Part shown: in pieces, positions 1 to 6,389 of the stretch
Layout: the number at the start of each line of letters is the position of its first letter
Numbering within the stretch: the first letter of the stretch is position 1
NCBI GenBank assembly: GCA_964428175.1
Contig: CAYRXM010000005.1
Location: forward strand, 16,422 to 80,421
Length of the DNA stretch: 64,000 nucleotides
Reading direction: 5' to 3'
Origin: CAYRXM01 sp964428175
GTDB lineage: Bacteria > Chloroflexota > Anaerolineae > JAFGEY01
Translations under genes and position numbers: made by a program
The notes under the pieces: generated by a model
Database searches by the model: none
What the model was told of the DNA's origin: nothing
Seen by the model: the letters and a program-made list of their open reading frames with translations, nothing else

Positions 1-125
1 ACGCGCAGCGGGCGGCCTTCGGCCAGTCGCACGCGCAATTCGGCGGCCATCGTCTGCTTGATCTGCTCGTCGCCAAAATCGACGCCTTGCATCAAGATTG
101 CCATCTGCTCGTCTATGGGTTTCAT
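1..125 (-). CDS. tyrS: Tyrosyl-tRNA synthetase, N-terminal fragment cut by window edge
   Basis: The reading frame starts at an ATG at 125 and stays open to the window edge, giving about 41 residues (M-K-P-I-D-E-Q-M-A then Q-G-V-D-F-G-D-E-Q-I and a basic R-L-A-E-G-R-P-L-R stretch). This pattern is what I recall for the N-terminus of bacterial TyrS just before its HIGH-type nucleotide-binding motif. An AGGAGAT ribosome binding site lies 7 bases before the ATG. The enzyme charges tRNA-Tyr with tyrosine in the cytosol. It lies 121 bases behind aroA on the same strand with no promoter I can see, so it may be the last gene of the aromatic operon. The catalytic core is outside the window, so the assignment rests on the N-terminus only. 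Confidence 0.72.
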   Translation of the reverse strand, partial: MKPIDEQMAILMQGVDFGDEQIKQTMAAELRVRLAEGRPLR

Positions 126-210
126 AAAATATCTCCTTTGCGTTATATATTGCACATTGCGTAATGCGTAAAACGTGAGGGTTGGCAAGACCGGGTTTGC
201 ATTTCTAATC

Positions 211-265
211 CTCACGGATTACGCATCACGGATCACGCCTCACGGATCACGCCTCACAGATTACG
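211..265. repeat. Degenerate tandem repeat overlapping the aroA stop codon
   Basis: Imperfect copies of a CTCACGGATTACGCAT / CACGGATCACGCCT-like unit run from 211 to 265. The last codons and stop of aroA are made of this repeat (the stop is at 247-249). A related stretch (GCGTAATGCGTAAAACGTGAG) is seen at about 158-178. It looks like slipped simple-sequence DNA rather than a regulatory site. Together with 126-210 this fills the tyrS-aroA gap. Confidence 0.6.
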
Positions 266-1653
266 TCTTCAAACCCCGGAAACGAATCGCTGATGCATTC
301 TGTGTTCTCGACCACCGTTTCCCCTTCCGCAATCAGCCCGGCGACGGCCAACGCCATCGCCAGGCGGTGATCGCCATGGCTGTCGACGACGGTGCCGCGC
401 AAAGGCGTCGGCCCGTTGACGATGAATCCGTCGTCGGTCGGCGCGATGTTGGCGCCCAATTTACATAATTCCTCCACGGTCGTGGCGATGCGATCCGTCT
501 CCTTGACGCGCAGTTCGCGTGCATCGCGAACCACGGTTTGCCCCTCGGCCTGCGTCGCGGCGACGGCGAGCACGGGAAACTCGTCGATCATACGCACAAC
601 GGTGTCACCCTGTATAGTCGTCGCGGTCAAATTTGCGCTGCGCACCGTCAGATCGGCGACCGGTTCGCCGCCCTGCTCGCACTCGTTTTCGACCGCGATC
701 TCGGCCCCCATCTGGCGCAGCACGTCGAGCAGGCCGGTGCGGGTGGGGTTGATGCCCACTCCCTCGACGGTGACATCCGAGCCAGACACCAGCGTCGCAG
801 CCACGAGGAGGAAGGCCGCCGAGGAAAAATCACCGGGAACAGTAATGTTTAACGGCTCAAGATGATCGATCAACGCGGGATTCAGCGTCACCGTCAGGCC
901 ATCAACCACGAGCGCATGTTGGGTAGTTGGGTGGTTGGGTGGTTGGGTGGTTGGGTGGTTTGCAATTTGCGCTTTGAGCATTCTCTCCGTGTGATCGCGT
1001 CCCGGCCCCGGCTCGCGCACCACTGTCGGGCCATCGGCATAGAGGCCGGCCAGCAGCAGCGCCGATTTGACCTGTGCACTGGCGACCTTGAGGGTGTGAT
1101 CGTAGCCGTGCAAAGGCGTGCCGCGAATGTGCAGCGGCGCGCGCCCATCCAGGTCGTCGATCTGCGCGCCCATCTGCCGCAGCGGCTCGACGACGCGGCG
1201 CATCGGGCGGCGCAAGAGCTGCGCATCGCCAATCAGCACCGAGTCGAAGGACTGCCCGGCCAGGATGCCGGCCAGCAAGCGCATCGTCGTGCCGGAGCGG
1301 ACACAGTTGAGTTCGAGCGCGGTTCGGCCATTCCCGTCATTCCCGCGAAGGCGGGAATCTATTGGCGTGGATACCCGCTTGCGCGGGTATGACATAACAG
1401 GAGATTGAAAGCCGCGCAGCCCGCGCCCATGGACGGTCAGTGTGGTCTCGTCATGCCGTTCGATCTCGATGCCCAATGCACGCAGGCAGCCGAGTGTTGC
1501 CAGGCAGTCACCGGCGGGCAAAAAATTGCGTACTCGGCTGACCCCTTCGGCCAGCGCGCCCAGCATCAACGCGCGGTGCGAGATCGACTTGTCGCCGGGG
1601 ACGGATACCTGTCCACCCAGACCCCGGCTCTGCCGAACGATCAATGTATTCAT
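247..1653 (-). CDS. aroA: 3-phosphoshikimate 1-carboxyvinyltransferase (EPSP synthase) with two low-complexity insertions
   Basis: Joins shikimate-3-phosphate and phosphoenolpyruvate, the sixth step of the chorismate pathway. Visible family motifs are GDKSISHRA near the N-terminus, NCVRSGTTMRLLAG around residue 118, the PGPGRDHTERML region, VPGDFSSAAF and the C-terminal KETDRI and SHGDHRLAM blocks. At 468 residues it is longer than the usual 420-450 because of two insertions: residues about 87-111, encoded by a palindromic repeat, and an N-H-P-T-T-Q-rich stretch encoded by a GGGTGGTT tandem array. The frame stays open and catalytic blocks are intact, so the enzyme is probably active. The ATG at 1653 follows a GGGGAAGGA site. 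It is the fifth gene of the aroH-pheA-aroF-tyrA-aroA operon, 39 bases after tyrA. Confidence 0.95.
   Translation of the reverse strand: MNTLIVRQSRGLGGQVSVPGDKSISHRALMLGALAEGVSRVRNFLPAGDCLATLGCLRALGIEIERHDETTLTVHGRGLRGFQSPVMSYPRKRVSTPIDSRLRGNDGNGRTALELNCVRSGTTMRLLAGILAGQSFDSVLIGDAQLLRRPMRRVVEPLRQMGAQIDDLDGRAPLHIRGTPLHGYDHTLKVASAQVKSALLLAGLYADGPTVVREPGPGRDHTERMLKAQIANHPTTQPPNHPTTQHALVVDGLTVTLNPALIDHLEPLNITVPGDFSSAAFLLVAATLVSGSDVTVEGVGINPTRTGLLDVLRQMGAEIAVENECEQGGEPVADLTVRSANLTATTIQGDTVVRMIDEFPVLAVAATQAEGQTVVRDARELRVKETDRIATTVEELCKLGANIAPTDDGFIVNGPTPLRGTVVDSHGDHRLAMALAVAGLIAEGETVVENTECISDSFPGFEDVICEA
921..960. repeat. Five-copy 8-bp tandem repeat (GGGTGGTT) inside aroA, G-quadruplex-prone
   Basis: The plus strand reads GGGTAGTT followed by four GGGTGGTT units. 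Five GGG runs separated by 5-base loops, with extra GG pairs, satisfy a G-quadruplex pattern on the strand that is template for aroA. The minus strand encodes the N-H-P-T-T-Q-P-P-N-H-P-T-T-Q segment. The unit is 8 bp, so gain or loss of one copy would shift the reading frame. Confidence 0.85.
1335..1394. repeat. Palindromic repeat (two back-to-back hairpins) inserted in frame in aroA
   Basis: Two hairpins lie in tandem: ATTCCCGC-GAAG-GCGGGAAT and ATACCCGC-TTGC-GCGGGTAT. This is the 'GTCATTCCCGC...GCGGGAAT' repeat family common in intergenic DNA of many bacteria. Here it lies within the aroA reading frame and adds roughly 25 residues (S-Y-P-R-K-R-V-S-T-P-I-D-S-R-L-R-G-N-D-G) before the conserved NCVRSGTTMRL block. 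Confidence 0.85.
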
Positions 1654-1692
1654 CTCTTATCCTTCCCCTATTTCCTTATTCCTTGTTTCCTT

Positions 1693-2598
1693 TCATGGAA
1701 ACATCTCCCGCCGCGTGTCGCGGATTTTGCTCAAGGCCCGGCGCAGCTTGGCCTCATCTCCTTCGGCGACCAATTGCGCCAGCCGCTTGAGGTGGGTCAG
1801 ACACTCGGTCATGGCGTTGACCACTTCGCCCTGGTTGGTCAGCAAGATGTCCAGCATCATGGTCACATCGCTGCCGGCCACCCGCGAGGTGTCGCGAAAC
1901 CCGCCGGCGACGATCTGCCAGGCCAGCGGATCGTGCGAGGTGGTGGCGTCGGCGGTAGACACCAACGCGCAGGCCAGCATGTAGGGCAGGTGGCTGACCG
2001 TGCCGACCAGGAAATCCTGGCGGGCGGCCTCGACGATCAGCGGGTTGGCTCCCACGGCGCGCACCAGCGCTTCACCCAAAGCCAGCGCCTTGGCCGATGT
2101 CCGTTCGAGCGGCGAGAGAATGTAGGTGCGGCCCCGGTAGAGCGCAGGATCGGCGGCCTCGATGCCGGAGGTCTCTTTGCCACACATCGGGTGGCCGCCG
2201 AGCGGCTGGACGTGCGGCGGCAGTGCATCCATCGCCCGGACGATGTCGGCTTTGGTGCTGCCCAGATCGGTGAGCAGGCAGCCCGGCGGCAACAGCGGGC
2301 CGACCTGGGGGATTTGCTGTAGGATGGTCCGCACCGGCGCGGCCAGCACCACCACGTCGGCCTCGCGTACCCCCTCGGTCAGATCGGTGACTGCCCGGTC
2401 GACCAGGCCCAGTTCCAACGCCTTGTCTGCCGTTTCCCGCCTTCTGGATACGCCAACGACCGTTTTGCACCGTCCGCGCAGCGCTCCGGCCAGCGACCCG
2501 CCCATCAGTCCCAGCCCGACGATGGCGACGGTGGCCTCGTCCGGCGAATCCACGCGCGCGTCGACAAATTCGCCATTTGCCATTTGCGATTCGCTCAC
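1693..2598 (-). CDS. tyrA: Prephenate dehydrogenase
   Basis: Oxidatively decarboxylates prephenate to 4-hydroxyphenylpyruvate, the precursor of tyrosine. An N-terminal Rossmann motif VAIVGLGLMGGS, a D-L-G-S-T-K motif and a GGHPMCGKE motif match the TyrA family. I chose the GTG at 2598: it overlaps the aroF stop by 4 bases (GTGA) and follows GGGGAGG. This gives 301 residues, without an obvious ACT domain. The first residues (S-E-S-Q-M-A-N-G-E-F) come from an AAATGGCAAATGGCGAATTT simple repeat, so the ATG 15 bases further in is an alternative start. It lies between aroF and aroA in the operon. Confidence 0.93.
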   Translation of the reverse strand: MSESQMANGEFVDARVDSPDEATVAIVGLGLMGGSLAGALRGRCKTVVGVSRRRETADKALELGLVDRAVTDLTEGVREADVVVLAAPVRTILQQIPQVGPLLPPGCLLTDLGSTKADIVRAMDALPPHVQPLGGHPMCGKETSGIEAADPALYRGRTYILSPLERTSAKALALGEALVRAVGANPLIVEAARQDFLVGTVSHLPYMLACALVSTADATTSHDPLAWQIVAGGFRDTSRVAGSDVTMMLDILLTNQGEVVNAMTECLTHLKRLAQLVAEGDEAKLRRALSKIRDTRREMFP

Positions 2599-3608
2599 AC
2601 CGTCCTCCCCACCGCCTGGGCGACAGCGCGCAGTTCGTCCATCAGGTGAACAAAGCGCTCCGGCTTGAGCGACTGCGCGCCGTCGGACATGGCCTGCTCT
2701 GGGTCGGGGTGGACTTCGATTTCCAACCCGTCGGCGCCGGCAGCGATTGCCGCACGCGCCACCGGCCCGACCAGGCTCCATTTGCCGGTGCCGTGGCTGG
2801 GATCGACGAACACAGGCAGGTGGGTGAGCTGTTTGAGCATCGGCACGGCGTTGATGTCGAGCGTGTTGCGGGTGTACGGCTCAAAGGTGCGGATGCCGCG
2901 CTCGCACAGCATCACCCGGTCGTTGCCGTGCGAGAGGATGTACTCGGCCGACATGAGCAGCTCTTCCATGGTCGACATCATGCCGCGCTTGAGCAGCACC
3001 GGCTTTTGCGCCTCGCCGACGGCGTGTAGCAGGGCAAAGTTTTGCATGTTGCGCGCGCCCACCTGCAAAATATCGGCATAGGTGGAGACCAGCGGCACCG
3101 TCTCTGGCGAAATGACCTCGGTGACGACCAGCAGGCCGGTTTCCCGGCGCGCTTCGGCCAGCAGTTTTAATCCTTCCAGCCCCAACCCCTGAAAGCTGTA
3201 CGGCGACGAGCGCGGCTTGAACGCGCCGCCGCGCAGCACGGTGGCCCCGGCGGCCTTGACGATGTGCGCCGCGGCCAAAAGCTGCTCGCGGCTCTCGACG
3301 GCGCACGGGCCGGCCATCACGATGATCTGGTTGCCGCCGGCCTTCATTCCATTCAGCTTGACCACCGTGTCTTGCGGGCGAAAATCGCGGCTGGCCAGCT
3401 TGAACGGGCTGAGGATGGGCACGATCCGTTCGACGCCCTCCATCATTTCAAACTGGGCGCGGTCGAGCGGGCGGCCGTCGCCCACCACGCCGATGATGGT
3501 ACGCTCTTCGCCTTCGGAGAGGTGTACCTGACGCCCGGCCTGCTCGACGCGCGCGGTAATGTTGGCGATCTGGCGAGCCGTGGCACTTTTTTGCATGACG
3601 ATAATCAT
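2595..3608 (-). CDS. aroF: 3-deoxy-7-phosphoheptulonate (DAHP) synthase
   Basis: Condenses PEP and erythrose-4-phosphate, the entry step of aromatic amino acid synthesis. It is the 337-residue Bacillus/Thermotoga-type enzyme with an N-terminal ferredoxin-like regulatory domain (residues about 1-75, starting M-I-I-V-M and including HLSEGEERTIIGVVGD) followed by the TIM barrel with MAGPCAVES, LRGGAFKPRSSPYSFQG, LLKRGM and VDPSHGTGK motifs. I prefer the ATG at 3608 (GAGGTGA site 5 bases upstream, typical M-I-I-V-M start) over a GTG at 3617. It is 13 bases after pheA and overlaps tyrA by 4 bases. The regulatory domain suggests feedback inhibition in addition to the operon attenuator. Confidence 0.95.
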   Translation of the reverse strand: MIIVMQKSATARQIANITARVEQAGRQVHLSEGEERTIIGVVGDGRPLDRAQFEMMEGVERIVPILSPFKLASRDFRPQDTVVKLNGMKAGGNQIIVMAGPCAVESREQLLAAAHIVKAAGATVLRGGAFKPRSSPYSFQGLGLEGLKLLAEARRETGLLVVTEVISPETVPLVSTYADILQVGARNMQNFALLHAVGEAQKPVLLKRGMMSTMEELLMSAEYILSHGNDRVMLCERGIRTFEPYTRNTLDINAVPMLKQLTHLPVFVDPSHGTGKWSLVGPVARAAIAAGADGLEIEVHPDPEQAMSDGAQSLKPERFVHLMDELRAVAQAVGRTV

Positions 3609-3621
3609 CTCGTTCACCTCT

Positions 3622-4458
3622 TTATCCTTCTTCTTCCAACGGTGTCGTTGCTGCCGGGTAAGAGCCGAGCAGCTTGACGAACGACGAACGGCGCAGCAGG
3701 CCCATCAAGGCGGCTTCACATTCGGGGTCCTGCCAGTGGCCCTCAAAATCCAGGTAGAACAAATACTGCCAGGGCCGATTGCGACGCGGGCGCGATTCGA
3801 TCTTGGTCAGGTTGATCTGGCGGTTGGCAAACTCGCCCAGGCTGTCGTACAGCGCGCCGGGCTGGTGGCGGGTGGTAAAGACCAGCGACGTTTTGCTGCG
3901 CTGCGCGCGCGGCGGGTCATCGAGGCCGAGCACGAAAAAACGGGTGTAATTGAACTCGATGTCCTGAATGTCGCGGTCGAGCACCTCCAGCCCGTACAGT
4001 TGGGCGGCGAGTTCACTGGCGATGGAGGCCGTTTCCGGCTCCGGGGTTTCGGCCAGATCGCGGGCGCTGCCGGCAGTGTCAAAGGCGGGCACGGCGACGA
4101 GGCCGTGGCGGGCCAGGTAGCGTTCGCATTGGGCCAGCGCCTGCGGGTGCGATTTGACCTGCTTGAGACCATCGATGTCCGTACCCGGCGGGGCCAGCAG
4201 CATATGCCGCACGCGAAAAATAACCTCGGCGCGCACGCGCAGATCGTGCTCCATCAACAGTTCGTAGGCGTGAACCACCGATCCGGCGGTCGAGTTTTCC
4301 ACCGGCAGCAGGCCGTAATCGGCGTCGCCCTGCTCGACGGAGACAAACAGCGCCTTAAAGTCGGGGCAGGGTATTGTCTCGACCTGCACGCCGAAAAACT
4401 GACGCGCTGCTTCTTCGGAAAAGGCGCCGGCGACGCCTTGAAAGGCAACACGGGTCAT
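3622..4458 (-). CDS. pheA: Prephenate dehydratase with ACT domain
   Basis: Converts prephenate to phenylpyruvate, the phenylalanine precursor. The 278-residue protein starts VAFQGVAGAFSEEAA, carries GLLPVENSTAGSV, a TRFFVLG motif (residues about 165-175) and a C-terminal ACT domain with a PGALY motif and IESRPRRNRPWQYLFYLD, the usual Phe-binding region. The ATG at 4458 overlaps the aroH stop as ATGA, indicating translational coupling. It has no chorismate mutase domain; that activity is the separate aroH gene just upstream. Confidence 0.95.
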   Translation of the reverse strand: MTRVAFQGVAGAFSEEAARQFFGVQVETIPCPDFKALFVSVEQGDADYGLLPVENSTAGSVVHAYELLMEHDLRVRAEVIFRVRHMLLAPPGTDIDGLKQVKSHPQALAQCERYLARHGLVAVPAFDTAGSARDLAETPEPETASIASELAAQLYGLEVLDRDIQDIEFNYTRFFVLGLDDPPRAQRSKTSLVFTTRHQPGALYDSLGEFANRQINLTKIESRPRRNRPWQYLFYLDFEGHWQDPECEAALMGLLRRSSFVKLLGSYPAATTPLEEEG

Positions 4459-4829
4459 ACTTGCTCCTCCTCGCTCCAATCGGGGCGCAAGATGCGCGCG
4501 CCCGCCAGGTAAATGTGGTGGATTTGGCTCTGTTCGAGATCGGTATTCCAGTGGATCAGCACGCGGATGCACATGGACAGGCTGCCCGGCACGCGCATCT
4601 CTTGCATGCACAGCAGCGGCGCGTCGATCCAGCCCATCTCGCGCGCAGCACGGGCCGGGGCTACCGCGTCCAGGTCAGGGGTGACGGTAAAGATGGCGCT
4701 GGCAACGTCTGCCGGGGCGAGGGCGTTGGCGGCGGCGATCTGTTCCAGCAGCGCGCGCGTCCGGGCCAAAATCGCCTCCTGGGTATTTTCTTCAACTGTG
4801 GTTGCACCGCGAATCCCGCGACAGGCCAT
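4455..4829 (-). CDS. aroH: Chorismate mutase, AroH type
   Basis: Rearranges chorismate to prephenate, the branch point to Phe and Tyr. The 124-residue protein begins M-A-C-R-G-I-R-G-A-T-T-V-E-E-N-T, the signature of the monofunctional AroH class, with FTVTPDLDAVAPARAAR and CIRVLIHWNT motifs. A GGAGGAG site lies 6 bases before the ATG at 4829, chosen because the family starts there; an upstream start would run through the terminator. It is the first structural gene of the operon and sits immediately behind the attenuator terminator. Confidence 0.93.
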   Translation of the reverse strand: MACRGIRGATTVEENTQEAILARTRALLEQIAAANALAPADVASAIFTVTPDLDAVAPARAAREMGWIDAPLLCMQEMRVPGSLSMCIRVLIHWNTDLEQSQIHHIYLAGARILRPDWSEEEQV

Positions 4830-4845
4830 CTTGATCTCCTCCAGA

Positions 4846-4883
4846 AAACAAAAAAGACGTGGAGCGGGCTGCTCCACGTCTTT
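4846..4883 (-). terminator. Intrinsic terminator in the aroH leader (attenuator)
   Basis: On the minus strand a perfect 13-bp stem AAAGACGTGGAGC / GCTCCACGTCTTT with a 5-base AGCCC loop is followed by TTTTG TTTTC. It ends only about 5 bases before the aroH ribosome binding site, so full termination would silence the whole operon. Upstream it can be replaced by a rival pairing between 4916-4923 (TTGGGAGT) and 4882-4889 (ACTCTCAA). Confidence 0.9.
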
Positions 4884-4903
4884 GAGAGTCTTTTCTGCCG
4901 GTT

Positions 4904-4996
4904 CTACCTTACCACACTCCCAACGCGCAACACCCGCCCCGTAGGCGCGGTAAAGTAATAAAAATAGAACCAGTTGGTGTGCTGCGCGTGTACCAT
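4904..4996 (-). CDS. Aromatic leader peptide (30 aa) for the aroH operon
   Basis: ATG at 4996 to TAG at 4904-4906 encodes 30 residues: M-V-H-A-Q-H-T-N, then W-F-Y-F-Y-Y-F at positions 9-15, then T-A-P-T-G-R-V-L and a basic tail. Seven consecutive aromatic codons covering Trp, Phe and Tyr are what one expects from a leader that senses all three end products of the pathway, as pheL and trpL do in enterobacteria. Codons 3-6 (4979-4989) can pair over 11 bases with 4923-4933 just past the aromatic run; that segment adjoins the antiterminator arm, and the terminator follows. The ribosome binding site is weak (GGGAACG region). No database match was possible. Confidence 0.85.
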   Translation of the reverse strand: MVHAQHTNWFYFYYFTAPTGRVLRVGSVVR

Positions 4997-5025
4997 CGAA
5001 CGTTCCCGTTCTTCAGAATGAGCCA

Positions 5026-5054
5026 ATCATACAGCCATCGGCCTGATTTGTCAA
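5026..5054 (-). promoter_or_regulatory. Sigma70-type promoter of the aroH leader and operon
   Basis: On the minus strand TTGACA (5049-5054) and TATGAT (5026-5031) are separated by exactly 17 bases. Transcription would begin near 5019, about 22 bases before the leader ATG. The -35 box lies inside the first of three GATTTGTCAAATC palindromes, so a protein binding there would block this promoter. Confidence 0.85.
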
Positions 5055-5093
5055 ATCAGCCTGATTTGTCAAATCGCGGCGATTTGATAAATC
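5043..5093. repeat. Three tandem palindromes at 18-bp period between divergent promoters
   Basis: Three 13-bp palindromes, GATTTGTCAAATC (5045-5057), GATTTGTCAAATC (5063-5075) and GATTTGATAAATC (5081-5093), have centres at 5051, 5069 and 5087. The first is extended to CTGATTTGTCAAATCAG. The array fills the space between the aroH-leader promoter and the forward promoter of the acetyltransferase gene. It could be an operator array or an expanded palindromic repeat. Confidence 0.75.
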
Positions 5094-5101
5094 GGCTTGA
5101 C

Positions 5102-5130
5102 TTGACCGCCGCTGCACTTGGTCGTATCAT
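5102..5130 (+). promoter_or_regulatory. Sigma70-type promoter of the Eis-like acetyltransferase gene
   Basis: TTGACC (5102-5107) and TATCAT (5125-5130) are separated by 17 bases. It starts 9 bases after the third palindrome of the shared array and about 29 bases before the ATG, leaving room for the AAGGAGGAG site. Confidence 0.7.
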
Positions 5131-5158
5131 GGCGGCACAACCTGACAAGGAGGAGCAC

Positions 5159-6385
5159 ATGAATTTCAGACCCTACAATCCCGAACGCGACAAGGATGCC
5201 GTCCACCGCATCTGGCAGGAAACCGGCTGGATCGACAAAGAGAAAAATGAGGTGATGGACCTGCTGCTCAGCAAAGCGGCCGTTTCGTCGGTGGCTGAGG
5301 TGGATGGCGCGGCAGAGTGCCTGGTGCTGCGCACGCCGGGTGACATCCGCCACCTCCACGCCGACCTGCCCTTTGCCGGCGTCACCGGGGTGACCACCAG
5401 CCGAATCGCCCGCAAGCAGGGCTTGGCCTCGCGGCTGACCGCCCGGGTCATCGCCGATGGGGTGCAAGAAGGCGCAGCCGTGTTCGGCCTGGGCATGTTT
5501 GAGCAGGGCTTTTACAACCAGCTCGGCTTTGGCACCGGCGCCTACGAGCACAGGATCGGCTTTGACCCGGCCCGCCTGCGCGTGAACGTGCGCGCACACA
5601 TCCCGCAGCGGATCACCGCCGATGACTGGACAAAGGTCCACGCCTCGCGGCTGACCCGTCTGCGCGGGCACGGCTCGTGCAACCTGACCCCGCCTGAACT
5701 GACCCAGACCGAGATGCAGTTCAACGACAAGGACTTTGGCCTCGGCTACGTCGATGAGGCGGGCCGGATCACCCACCACTTGTGGTGCGGCTGCCGCGAC
5801 ATCTCCCACGGCCCATACTGGGTCAAATGGATGAGCTACCAGGATTACAGCCAATTTCTGGAACTGCTGGCCCTGCTCAAAAATCTGGGCGATCAGGTAC
5901 ACCTGATCGAGATGCAAGAACCGCCCGGCGTCCAGCTTCAGGATTTGATCGAGCAACCGTTCAAACAGCAGTACATCACCGAAAAATCTCGCTTTGAGGT
6001 CAAATCGAGGGCCGCCGCTTACTGGCAGGTGCGCATCTGCGATCTGGACGCCTGCCTGGCGCAAACGCATCTGCATTCCACACCGATACGTTTCAACCTG
6101 GCCCTGAGTGATCCGATTGCCAGGTTGTTGCCAGATGACATGCTATGGCGGGGCGTGGGCGGCGAGTATGTGGTCACGCTGGGGCCGGAATCGAGCGCCA
6201 GGCCGGGGCAAGACGAATCGCTGCCCACCTTGAAAGCTTCGGCCAACGCCTTTTCGCGACTCTGGCTGGGCGTGCTGCCCGCCAGCGGCCTCGCCGTCAC
6301 CGACGACCTGTCTGGCCCGCCCGCGCTGCTGCACCAGCTCGACGACATGCGCCTGCCCCGGCCCAGCTACGAGTGGGACTTCTAG
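5159..6385 (+). CDS. Eis-like GNAT family N-acetyltransferase
   Basis: A 408-residue protein of the three-part Eis type: an N-terminal GNAT domain (residues 1-150, with VTGVTTSRIARKQGLASRLT as the acetyl-CoA-binding segment), a second degenerate GNAT domain and a C-terminal SCP2-like domain ending YEWDF. Family members acetylate amines, in some cases aminoglycosides; the substrate here is unknown. The ATG at 5159 follows AAGGAGGAG. It has its own promoter and is transcribed away from the aromatic operon. Confidence 0.8.
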   Translation: MNFRPYNPERDKDAVHRIWQETGWIDKEKNEVMDLLLSKAAVSSVAEVDGAAECLVLRTPGDIRHLHADLPFAGVTGVTTSRIARKQGLASRLTARVIADGVQEGAAVFGLGMFEQGFYNQLGFGTGAYEHRIGFDPARLRVNVRAHIPQRITADDWTKVHASRLTRLRGHGSCNLTPPELTQTEMQFNDKDFGLGYVDEAGRITHHLWCGCRDISHGPYWVKWMSYQDYSQFLELLALLKNLGDQVHLIEMQEPPGVQLQDLIEQPFKQQYITEKSRFEVKSRAAAYWQVRICDLDACLAQTHLHSTPIRFNLALSDPIARLLPDDMLWRGVGGEYVVTLGPESSARPGQDESLPTLKASANAFSRLWLGVLPASGLAVTDDLSGPPALLHQLDDMRLPRPSYEWDF

Positions 6386-6389
6386 TTGA

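Noticed and set aside
1693..2781. Longer tyrA starting at 2781
   Set aside because: It would overlap aroF by 187 bases with an Arg-rich leader. GTG at 2598 with GGGGAGG and a 4-base overlap is far more plausible.
4904..4960. T-box riboswitch in front of aroH
   Set aside because: The leader contains ACCGCG, part of the T-box core, but lacks AGGGTGG before it, and the 100-base region upstream is too short for Stem I. The bases are explained by the T-A-P codons of the leader peptide.
5043..5093. Short CRISPR-like array
   Set aside because: Units are 13-17 bp palindromes at 18-bp period with no unique spacers and no cas genes in the window.
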